This document shows positions 1 through 5,218 of a stretch of DNA of 5,218 nucleotides, in pieces. Both the position numbers and the translations under genes were made by a program. The stretch spans positions 1 to 5,218 of the forward strand of contig JAMOVZ010000450.1 in the NCBI GenBank assembly GCA_027061865.1. Direction: 5' to 3'. Position 1 is the stretch's first letter; each line of letters starts with the position of its first letter. Under the pieces are notes generated by a model. That model was not told where the DNA came from, did not search any database, and worked only from the letters and a program-made list of their open reading frames with translations. Source of the DNA: Desulfobacterales bacterium. GTDB lineage: Bacteria > Desulfobacterota > DSM-4660 > Desulfatiglandales > Desulfatiglandaceae.

Positions 1-1
1 G

Positions 2-673
2 GCCACAGCCAGGATTGATGAGAGGTTCGAAGTCCTCCCCAAGATTGCTTGGAATGAACACCTAAGGCTGACAGATCTCCTTCCTTCGGCCAAGACAGTG
101 ATCGTATTTTTTATACCATTTGTAAAGGAGCTTATCGATGAAAACACCCCTGGGCCTTATCCTTGCCGCTCTTGGGGCCTTGCCTATGAGGCCACTAATA
201 AGTTAATCGGGCTCATCTGTGAAAGGATCAAGGATATTCTAGCGGTTCAGGGATACATGAGTGTCCTCAGTCCTGCGACCCATAACTTTGACCAGCAAAA
301 ACTCATGGCCAGATGGTCTCACAAGCATTTAGCCCACCTAAGCGGACTCGGACGCATAGGTGTAAACACTCAATTGATAACTCAAGCAGGTTGTGCAGGA
401 AGACTCGGCAGCCTGGTCACTGAGGCAGACCTGGGCGATTCCCCTCTTGTGGGCGATGAGGAACTTTGCTTTCACAAAAGGGGCGAAGAATGCCTTCAAT
501 GTATTGAAAGGTGCCCGGTAGCGGCTTTGAGCCGGAGTGGAGTAGAGCGAAAAAAATGCTGGGCCCGCCTCAGGCATAATATTGAGAAGACAGATGAGCT
601 GAAGGGGCTTGATGACTCCACCAATGTATGTGGAAAATGTGTAGTGGGACTGCCCTGTTCTTATTTTGAATAA
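2..673 (+). CDS. QueG-like (epoxyqueuosine reductase-like) 4Fe-4S protein, 5'-truncated by the window edge
   Basis: The frame is open from base 2 to the TAA at 671-673, giving 223 visible C-terminal residues; the true start lies outside the window. A segment reading GLGRIGVNT, followed by GRLGSLVTEADL (visible residues about 115-143), matches the conserved core of QueG-like proteins. A cysteine-rich C-terminus follows: visible Cys156, then Cys164-x2-Cys167-x3-Cys171-Pro, Cys186, and a final Cys210-x2-Cys213-x5-Cys219. This could hold one or two [4Fe-4S] clusters. True QueG reduces epoxyqueuosine in tRNA using cobalamin and two clusters. Short relatives without proven function are common in anaerobes and are often given the same name, so I assign the family but not the reaction. 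No membrane segment is evident, so it is probably cytoplasmic. The next gene has its own predicted promoter, so joint function with it is not implied. Confidence 0.8.
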   Translation, partial: ATARIDERFEVLPKIAWNEHLRLTDLLPSAKTVIVFFIPFVKELIDENTPGPYPCRSWGLAYEATNKLIGLICERIKDILAVQGYMSVLSPATHNFDQQKLMARWSHKHLAHLSGLGRIGVNTQLITQAGCAGRLGSLVTEADLGDSPLVGDEELCFHKRGEECLQCIERCPVAALSRSGVERKKCWARLRHNIEKTDELKGLDDSTNVCGKCVVGLPCSYFE

Positions 674-712
674 CAGCCTTCTCTTTCCGCAGATCAATAA
701 ATTTTCTTTTCA

Positions 713-741
713 TTGACTTGCCGCTGAATTTTCTCTAGAGT
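713..741 (+). promoter_or_regulatory. Predicted sigma70-type promoter for the AbfD-like gene
   Basis: A -35 box TTGACT at 713-718 is separated by exactly 17 bp from a -10 box TAGAGT at 736-741. These match the consensus at 5 of 6 and 4 of 6 positions. The site lies in the 144-bp gap after the upstream stop codon, about 77 bp before the ATG at 818. The leader would be roughly 70 nt. No clear operator or riboswitch-like fold was seen in it; only the short palindrome CTTGCAAG at 743-750 stands out. The call rests on consensus match and position alone. Confidence 0.5.
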
Positions 742-817
742 CCTTGCAAGAGATTTTGGTTTTGTAGAGGCTTTCCTGTATATCCACCACACGAATCAAA
801 AAGCAGGAGATTTCAAT

Positions 818-2236
818 ATGATAATCACGGGAAACGACTATGTGGAAAGGCTTGCTGGCTACAAGAGAGAAATTTATGTGAAGGGGGAAAAGATTGAAAA
901 CTTTGCGCAACACCCCAATATCCGCCCTGCTATCAATGCAATCGCCTTCACTTACGACTTGGCAACAAAGAATGAGGCTTATTCCCCTTTTTCTGACCTT
1001 GTCGGCCAGAAGGTAAACAGGTTAAATTATGTAAACAAGACCTCCCAAGACCTGATCGCAAGGCTGGACTATCAACGTGAACTAAGCATGAGGACAGGCA
1101 CTTGCCATTACAGGTGTCCTGGCTCAGATGCCATCTGTTCCCTTTATCCAGCAACCAAGGCCCTTGATGAAAGACTGGGGACTGACTACCACGAAAAATT
1201 CCTGGCCTTTCTGAAAGAAATTCAATCAAAGGATTATGCCTGCACTGGCGCGCTCACCGACACGAAAGGTGACAGGTCCAAGAGGCCAAAGGATGCCAGG
1301 GACATGTATGTCCATGTGGTGGAAAAGAACGATTCTGGAATAGTGGTGAGTGGAGCAAAGATTCACCAAAGTGGTGCTTTTGCTGCGGACGTTAACTTCA
1401 TCCTGCCCACTCAGACCTTTAAGAAGGGCGAGGAGGAATTCGCCCTGGCATTCGCCGTGACACCCGAGGACCAGGGCATCAAGTTTGTGCTCCAAAACAC
1501 TGGGTATCAGGCAAAGTTTAGGGAAGGAGGAAGCTTTGAGCCGGGTAATTTCAAGTATGGTGACAGGCTCACCTGCACCGTGATATTTGACAATGTCTTT
1601 ATTCCCTGGGAGAGGGTTTTTGTATTTGAAGACCTGGAAGCCAACAGGCATGTGCTCACATCTTTTGCCGTGTCTCACAGGTGTGCAGGGGCAGCATGCA
1701 AGGCAGGGTTCATAGACTCCATGATAGGGGCCGCATCTCTCATGCTAAAGGCAAACGGCCTTGATAAGGTCTCGGCCCTCAGGCAAAAGATAGGCGAGAT
1801 GGTGGGTATAAGCGAGGCCGCCTATGGTATTGCCATCGGGGCGGCCACCAAAGGGAGAGAAGACTCCGGCGTCCACCAGCCCAATGTGCTTATTGCGAAT
1901 GCAGGGAAAGTGATCGGCGTAGACGGGCTTAACAAGGCCTTGATGAATCTTGCCGAAATAGCTGGAGGAATCCCTGTGACCGCACCTTCTGAATTTGACT
2001 TGAAAAACCCAGAAATTGGCGCATTGGTGGAAAAATACTTGAGTGCAAACCCTGAATTCAGCACAGAAGAGCGGTTAAAGATAATAAAGTTTATCGAGTT
2101 CTGGGCCACCAGTTCTCATTTGCTCGGCGGCATCCATGGCGGTGGGTCGCCAGCAGCTGCAATCATTTTCCTCCAAATTATGGCAGACCTCAAATCAAGA
2201 GAAGACGCGGTAAGAGATGCCATTGACCTTCATTGA
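818..2236 (+). CDS. 4-hydroxybutyryl-CoA dehydratase (AbfD)-like iron-sulfur flavoprotein, HpaB superfamily; substrate uncertain
   Basis: The product has 472 residues, close to the roughly 490 of AbfD. The ATG at 818 has a good ribosome site AGGAG at 805-809, 8 bp upstream. The fold is that of the acyl-CoA dehydrogenase-like HpaB/AbfD flavoproteins. Recognisable segments are GEKIENFAQHP near the N-terminus, TDTKGDRS (about 147-154), SGAKIHQSG (178-186), IFDNVFIP (256-263), IAGGIPVTAPSE (381-392) and IHGGGSP (439-445). AbfD ligates its [4Fe-4S] cluster through Cys99, Cys103, His292 and Cys299. The equivalents are present here as Cys96, Cys100, His287 and Cys294, with the following lysine kept as Lys295. 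This separates it from true HpaB monooxygenases, which have no cluster. Aligned from memory to C. aminobutyricum AbfD, Gln101, Glu257, Tyr296 and Glu455 become Tyr98, Thr252, Gly291 and Gly437. AbfD dehydrates 4-hydroxybutyryl-CoA to crotonyl-CoA by a ketyl-radical route; with those residues lost, a different CoA ester or reaction is likely. Family is confident, reaction is not. Confidence 0.85.
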   Translation: MIITGNDYVERLAGYKREIYVKGEKIENFAQHPNIRPAINAIAFTYDLATKNEAYSPFSDLVGQKVNRLNYVNKTSQDLIARLDYQRELSMRTGTCHYRCPGSDAICSLYPATKALDERLGTDYHEKFLAFLKEIQSKDYACTGALTDTKGDRSKRPKDARDMYVHVVEKNDSGIVVSGAKIHQSGAFAADVNFILPTQTFKKGEEEFALAFAVTPEDQGIKFVLQNTGYQAKFREGGSFEPGNFKYGDRLTCTVIFDNVFIPWERVFVFEDLEANRHVLTSFAVSHRCAGAACKAGFIDSMIGAASLMLKANGLDKVSALRQKIGEMVGISEAAYGIAIGAATKGREDSGVHQPNVLIANAGKVIGVDGLNKALMNLAEIAGGIPVTAPSEFDLKNPEIGALVEKYLSANPEFSTEERLKIIKFIEFWATSSHLLGGIHGGGSPAAAIIFLQIMADLKSREDAVRDAIDLH

Positions 2237-2247
2237 GGCACGCCCAA

Positions 2248-2739
2248 TCACCACCCCCCGAGCATCTCTGTTAACGGATGGCGGGGGGAATACGGACTAT
2301 TTGCCAAGACGATCTGGCGTCCTTTGCGGCTTGCTATGTCTATGACAATGGGGCCCAAGAGATTTGCTGTCATATCCTCAACTCTGCCCGGCGGGATGGT
2401 AACCAGCACAAATAGTGCTGTCTCCCCTTTGCCAACGCCTTCCAAAATCTCCTCGTAAGGGCCACCCAGTCCTTTCAAATAATCAGGAAGCACGAGGAAT
2501 GGGCTAGTGAGCACAAAGGCAAGGGCAGGGTCTTCCAGCGACTGGAGCCAACAGAAGGGGGAATCCGGTTTATGCTCCAAAATGGTAAAGCGCTTCTGCT
2601 TGGGAAAGCCGAGAATGCCTTCTGGAAACTCAATTATTCTTTTTTTATTTACATTGATTGTACCAAATCTCGTGGTCTGGACCTGGATCGGCTCCTCTGA
2701 GATGCTCTCATGTACTTTCTCTTCTGGCACCTGAACCAT
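2248..2739 (-). CDS. fliW: Flagellar assembly factor FliW (CsrA antagonist)
   Basis: FliW is a small cytoplasmic protein that binds both flagellin and CsrA. Free FliW sequesters CsrA and so relieves repression of flagellin translation; flagellin that accumulates in the cell titrates FliW away. The 163-residue product carries the family landmarks: TRFGTINV (23-30), IIEFPEGILGFP (35-46), WLQSLEDPALAF (64-75) and a C-terminal NLLGPIVID...RQIVL...YSPRHPL block (126-156). It has about 20 acidic residues or polar residues before the first conserved strand, slightly longer than usual. No other ATG lies nearer the domain, and a purine-rich GGGGGAG stretch precedes the ATG at 2739, so I keep this start. 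It is the last gene of the flagellar operon, 25 bp after csrA. Its stop is only 11 bp from that of the convergent AbfD-like gene. Confidence 0.95.
   Translation of the reverse strand: MVQVPEEKVHESISEEPIQVQTTRFGTINVNKKRIIEFPEGILGFPKQKRFTILEHKPDSPFCWLQSLEDPALAFVLTSPFLVLPDYLKGLGGPYEEILEGVGKGETALFVLVTIPPGRVEDMTANLLGPIVIDIASRKGRQIVLANSPYSPRHPLTEMLGGW
2254..2288. other. GC-rich inverted repeat at the convergent gene junction
   Basis: The arm CCCCCCG at 2254-2260 pairs with CGGGGGG at 2282-2288. After a small internal loop, CATC at 2263-2266 pairs with GATG at 2277-2280. The terminal loop of about ten bases contains GTTAAC. The structure lies within the last codons of fliW, 18 bp past the stop of the plus-strand gene. 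Neither strand has a T-run after it, so it is not a canonical intrinsic terminator. It might still slow or stop converging polymerases, or protect a 3' end. It could also be a by-product of coding for proline and glycine. Confidence 0.4.
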
Positions 2740-2741
2740 AC

Positions 2742-2773
2742 GGCTATTCTCTCCCCCTCATTGGCTATTCTCT
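2742..2773 (-). repeat. 11-bp direct repeat around the csrA stop codon and fliW leader
   Basis: The sequence AGAGAATAGCC (minus strand) occurs at 2773-2763 and again at 2752-2742, exactly 21 bp apart and in the same reading frame. The first copy contains the csrA stop codon TAG. The second places another TAG in that frame just before the fliW start. Between them lies an ATG (2761-2759) opening a five-codon frame that ends at the second TAG. The repeat may be a remnant of a small local duplication. Confidence 0.6.
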
Positions 2774-2971
2774 TTCCAGGCTTTCCGGGCTTTGTGCGGC
2801 CTTGATATTTTCTTCCACTATCATTTCGTAGATCTCAGTGCGGTGGACCGAGGTTTCCTTAGGGGCGTCGATACCGAGTCGCACCTGGTTTCCTCGTATC
2901 TCCAACACCGTCACCTTGATATCGCTTCCAATGGTAATGCTTTGATCTACCTTCCTGGTAAGGACTAGCAT
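2765..2971 (-). CDS. csrA: Carbon storage regulator CsrA
   Basis: CsrA is a dimeric RNA-binding protein that blocks or alters translation by binding GGA motifs near ribosome sites; in FliW-containing bacteria its main known target is flagellin mRNA. The product has 68 residues against 61 in E. coli. It begins with the invariant MLVLTRK, and the RNA-contact residues Leu4, Arg6 and Arg44 (in VHRTEIY, 42-48) fall at canonical positions. Asn55, which matters for FliW binding in Bacillus subtilis CsrA, is also present, and the helix continues about 13 residues past it. An in-frame ATG six codons upstream (2989) would add MPWREP. I reject it because the ATG at 2971 has a strong GGAGG six bases away and gives the family's standard N-terminus. 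The gene sits between flgL (39 bp upstream) and fliW (25 bp downstream). Confidence 0.97.
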   Translation of the reverse strand: MLVLTRKVDQSITIGSDIKVTVLEIRGNQVRLGIDAPKETSVHRTEIYEMIVEENIKAAQSPESLERE

Positions 2972-3000
2972 AGGCTCCCTCCATGGCACCTGTTTTCAGG
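2972..3000 (-). promoter_or_regulatory. csrA ribosome binding site with candidate CsrA autoregulation motifs
   Basis: Reading the minus strand, a short hairpin CCTG-AAAA-CAGG (3000-2989) is followed by AUGGA (2984-2980) and GGGA (2979-2976). The Shine-Dalgarno GGAGG (2982-2978) overlaps AUGGA, and the csrA ATG starts at 2971. AUGGA fits the ANGGA core recognised by CsrA proteins. Binding here would cover the ribosome site, giving possible negative autoregulation. The site also fixes the csrA start. The ribosome site is secure; CsrA binding is inference. Confidence 0.5.
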
Positions 3001-3010
3001 AAGACTATTG

Positions 3011-3937
3011 TTATAAGAAATTTACAAGGCTTAATCGCATCACCTTGGCAGAAGAGGAAAGGGCCGCCTGGTATGCGGTCTCTTTGGCCTTTAGATCCAT
3101 CACGGCCTCTGCGATATCGACATCCTCCAGCTTCGATCTTCTCTCCAGTTGAGCCAATTCCAGCTCTTTCAGGATACCCTCTTTTGTATCCATCCTTATT
3201 ATCTTCGTACCGGTGTCGGCAACCAGGTCGCCAACCCGCTCCAGCACATTGTCCAACCTGCCTATGGCTTCAGTTATACCGCCGATGTCATTGCTCTCCA
3301 GGGATCTTTTTAAATCCAACATCACTTTAAATATGTTGGTATTGCCTGATGAAGGATTGGACCAGTCAATATTGTCATCCCCGATTATTGTCTCTCCGTC
3401 TCTTCCCACCTCCACATCCACTCCTGAGCCAATGCGCACTGAAAAGGCCGCAGAATTGCCATTGTAAATGACCTGGGTGGGATTTTCTTCATCGTCAAAG
3501 CTGAATGGCGGGGTCTCAGTCCTGGTTCCGGAGAATATGTACCTTCCCCCCACATCAGTATTTGCGAGAGCCAAAATTTGACGCATGTAGCCGTCCACCA
3601 CCCCAGCGGCATTGGCTCTTTCAGCCTGGCCCTTTGTAGCATTGGCCATATCGACGGCCAGGGCCTTGGTGGCGCTTAGCAGGTCGTTCATCTGGGTAAG
3701 GGCGGATTCTGCTGCCTTCAGCCAGGACTTGCCCATGGTGATGTTCCGCTCCAATTGCTCCACCCTTTTCAGGGAAGACTTGATACCCATAACACTTACC
3801 ATGGCCACGGGATCGTCAGATAGTTTATTGATCCTCTTGCCCGTGCTCACCACATTGTTTGCCAGCACGAGCTCCTGGGTGACGCGGGCAAGGTTTACCT
3901 TGATGTTTTCATACATGCTTTTGGTTGCAACTCGCAT
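3011..3937 (-). CDS. flgL: Flagellar hook-associated protein 3 (FlgL)
   Basis: FlgL is the second junction protein between hook and filament. It is exported through the flagellar type III apparatus and polymerises on top of FlgK. The 308-residue product is of ordinary length and has the flagellin-like layout. The N-terminal D0/D1 coiled-coil opens MRVATKSMYENI and carries STGKRINKLSDDP (31-43). The TDVGGRYIFSGT signature lies at 127-138. A variable, acidic, glycine-rich middle spans about 145-200. The C-terminal helix DVDIAEAVMDLKAKETAYQ (272-290) ends in a hydrophobic LSLVNFL. There is no cysteine, as is usual in axial proteins, and no cleavable signal peptide is expected. The start is supported by GAGG eight bases upstream, which overlaps the flgK stop codon; the 11-bp gap suggests translational coupling with flgK. 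Confidence 0.96.
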   Translation of the reverse strand: MRVATKSMYENIKVNLARVTQELVLANNVVSTGKRINKLSDDPVAMVSVMGIKSSLKRVEQLERNITMGKSWLKAAESALTQMNDLLSATKALAVDMANATKGQAERANAAGVVDGYMRQILALANTDVGGRYIFSGTRTETPPFSFDDEENPTQVIYNGNSAAFSVRIGSGVDVEVGRDGETIIGDDNIDWSNPSSGNTNIFKVMLDLKRSLESNDIGGITEAIGRLDNVLERVGDLVADTGTKIIRMDTKEGILKELELAQLERRSKLEDVDIAEAVMDLKAKETAYQAALSSSAKVMRLSLVNFL

Positions 3938-3948
3938 CTTTCAGTCCT

Positions 3949-5218
3949 CTACTTGACCTCTAGCAAGGTTTGGAACATCTCATCCGCCGCTGCTATCAAT
4001 TTGGCCGCTGCTGCATAGCCGTGCTGAAACTTTATGAGATTGGTCATCTCTTCGTCTATTGACACTGCCGAGATATTGTCCCTCGTCTCTCTCAGCTCAT
4101 TGGTTATTATTTCAGTATATTCTCTTGAGCGGGTGACACTCTGACTAAAGACCCCTATTGTGCCTGTGAATGAAGCCAGATGCCCGCCAATGGTGTCAGA
4201 AGCGCTCTCAACTGTGGGACTGTCTTGGCCCCTCTCGTAATAATAGCGATAGCATGTAACATTTTGCTCTTCAAGTGAGGCGACGGCGAGAGCATTGGAG
4301 TTATCACCTTGAGCAATCTCCCCGCTATCTGCGTCCACCTGCCCTGCTGCCACATAATCCTTGTTTGTTAGGAGGATGGAATTGACACTGATGAACCTGG
4401 CATAGTCTTGATCGACAGGGCTTGAGCCCTCAAAAAAGCTATTGACTCCAAGGGCTGCAAGCACTCCGCTTGTATCTTCCGAGAAGGCAAAAGTATAAGA
4501 ATTGGATGCCTGGATGCTCAATCTCCCATCCGTAGTAATGCTTGCTGAGACATTGCCGCCGGCAAGCCCATTTAAGGCATCCCTGATATCTTCAAGGCTT
4601 GTTGAGGAAGGGTCAACGCTTACCTCCAGTGACCCTCCCGGGCCTCCCAGATCCACCACATCTCCATTCTCATCATAGACCCAGAACTTGAATGAGCCGT
4701 TCTGTATCATATCGGCGAAATCAAGCCCTGAGCTTTCAAGCGCAGCCGACGGATCTGTAACTGCATAGCTTCCTGTGGCTTGGGAAAAGCCATTCAGCCC
4801 CACCCCCTGGCTGTATACTCGGTTTACCTCCCAAATAATGGCCTTTGCTAGCTCATTGAGATCCGCTTCATACTTGGGAAGAATGGCATCTCTCATGTCC
4901 AGCCATCCCCCCATTTTGCCGCCTGTTATGGTATCGGTGATATCAGCCCTTGCCCCACCAGATGTCTCCCACCTTATGGTTCCGTCATCATATGTAAGCT
5001 GGTAACTGTCTGCCTTGCTTACCAGGATGTATCCCCTTCCGGTAGTGACGGTGAGATTTCCATCGTCATTCTCGTAGTACCTGATGTCCATGAGTTCAGA
5101 GAGTTCAGTGACCAACTGGTTCCGCTGATCCAGCAGGTCATTAGGACTGCCATGGATCCTTTCTGCAACGATCTGCTTGTTTAAGTTAGCAATCTTTGCA
5201 ACAATCTCATTAACCTTG
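3949..5218 (-). CDS. flgK: Flagellar hook-associated protein 1 (FlgK), N-terminus outside the window
   Basis: FlgK is the first junction protein laid on the finished hook, below FlgL. The frame is open to the window edge (complete codons from 5217), so 422 C-terminal residues are visible and perhaps 140-170 are missing. The first visible part, ending NDLLDQRNQLVTELSEL, is a FlgK hallmark. A TTG inside it (5115) is an ordinary Leu codon, not a start. Further on come YILVSKADSYQLTYDDG and GGKMGGWLDMRD, an inserted Flagellin_IN-like segment around SLEDIRDALNGLAGGNVSASI (visible 207-227), and the conserved GDNSNALAVASLEEQ (304-318). The C-terminal D0 helix, VSIDEEMTNLIKFQHGYAAAAK (385-406), ends DEMFQTLLEVK. 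One cysteine (visible 322) is unusual for an exported axial protein. The gene leads the visible part of the operon; any promoter lies upstream of the window. Confidence 0.96.
   Translation of the reverse strand, partial: KVNEIVAKIANLNKQIVAERIHGSPNDLLDQRNQLVTELSELMDIRYYENDDGNLTVTTGRGYILVSKADSYQLTYDDGTIRWETSGGARADITDTITGGKMGGWLDMRDAILPKYEADLNELAKAIIWEVNRVYSQGVGLNGFSQATGSYAVTDPSAALESSGLDFADMIQNGSFKFWVYDENGDVVDLGGPGGSLEVSVDPSSTSLEDIRDALNGLAGGNVSASITTDGRLSIQASNSYTFAFSEDTSGVLAALGVNSFFEGSSPVDQDYARFISVNSILLTNKDYVAAGQVDADSGEIAQGDNSNALAVASLEEQNVTCYRYYYERGQDSPTVESASDTIGGHLASFTGTIGVFSQSVTRSREYTEIITNELRETRDNISAVSIDEEMTNLIKFQHGYAAAAKLIAAADEMFQTLLEVK

Noticed and set aside
98..673. A GTG at 98 as the start of the QueG-like gene
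   Set aside because: The frame stays open upstream to base 2 with protein-like sequence (for example ERFEVLPKIAWNEH), and no convincing ribosome site precedes the GTG. The gene is truncated by the window edge.
338..697. A 119-residue open frame on the minus strand opposite the QueG-like gene
   Set aside because: It overlaps a conserved cysteine-motif gene, has no recognisable domain and has an unconvincing composition.
1226..1678. A 150-residue open frame on the minus strand inside the AbfD-like gene
   Set aside because: It lies wholly opposite a well-supported conserved gene, resembles no family I recognise, and has no clear ribosome site. It is most likely a shadow of codon bias.
818..2236. 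Identification as a true HpaB-type 4-hydroxyphenylacetate 3-monooxygenase
   Set aside because: The four [4Fe-4S] ligands typical of AbfD are present at matching spacing, and HpaB enzymes have no cluster. Only the shared fold supports HpaB.
2972..2989. An N-terminal extension of CsrA by six residues from the ATG at 2989
   Set aside because: The internal ATG at 2971 has a strong GGAGG at good spacing and gives the near-universal MLVLTRK start. The upstream ATG would itself contain that ribosome site in its coding region.
3010..3015. A -10-like TATAAC on the minus strand between flgL and csrA, as an internal promoter
   Set aside because: No acceptable -35 hexamer lies 16-18 bp upstream, and the hexamer overlaps the flgL stop. 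AT-rich stop-codon context explains it.
3949..5115. A short stand-alone FlgK starting at TTG 5115
   Set aside because: Residues upstream in the same frame continue the FlgK family pattern (NDLLDQRNQ) to the window edge, and no ribosome site precedes the TTG.

Overview
The window holds two gene groups that converge near position 2240. No mobile element, RNA gene or CRISPR array was seen. Moderate GC content, strong purine-rich Shine-Dalgarno sites, oxygen-sensitive iron-sulfur enzymes and a flagellar csrA-fliW module together suggest an anaerobic, motile bacterium. A Desulfobacterota-type organism (sulfate reducer or syntroph) is my best guess. That is inference from gene content; no taxonomic marker is present.

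Plus strand, 2-2236. The first gene is the 3' part of a QueG-like (epoxyqueuosine reductase-like) 4Fe-4S protein that enters from outside the window. After a 144-bp gap with a good sigma70-type promoter comes a 472-residue member of the 4-hydroxybutyryl-CoA dehydratase (AbfD)/HpaB flavoprotein superfamily. It keeps all four expected [4Fe-4S] ligands. However, by my recalled alignment to Clostridium aminobutyricum AbfD, it has lost several residues thought to do the acid-base chemistry. This is the most interesting gene in the window, because its substrate is probably not 4-hydroxybutyryl-CoA.

Minus strand, 5218-2248. Four tightly spaced flagellar genes read in the order flgK (N-terminus outside the window), flgL, csrA, fliW. 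FlgK and FlgL form the hook-filament junction. CsrA is an RNA-binding translational repressor and FliW is its protein antagonist, which also binds flagellin. The operon therefore links late hook assembly to translational control of flagellin. Gaps of 11, 39 and 25 bp and the lack of a convincing internal promoter support one transcript.

Smaller signals are a CsrA-like GGA motif overlapping the csrA ribosome binding site, an 11-bp direct repeat straddling the csrA stop codon, and a GC-rich inverted repeat in the last codons of fliW at the convergent junction. There is no stretch of 300 bases without a gene.
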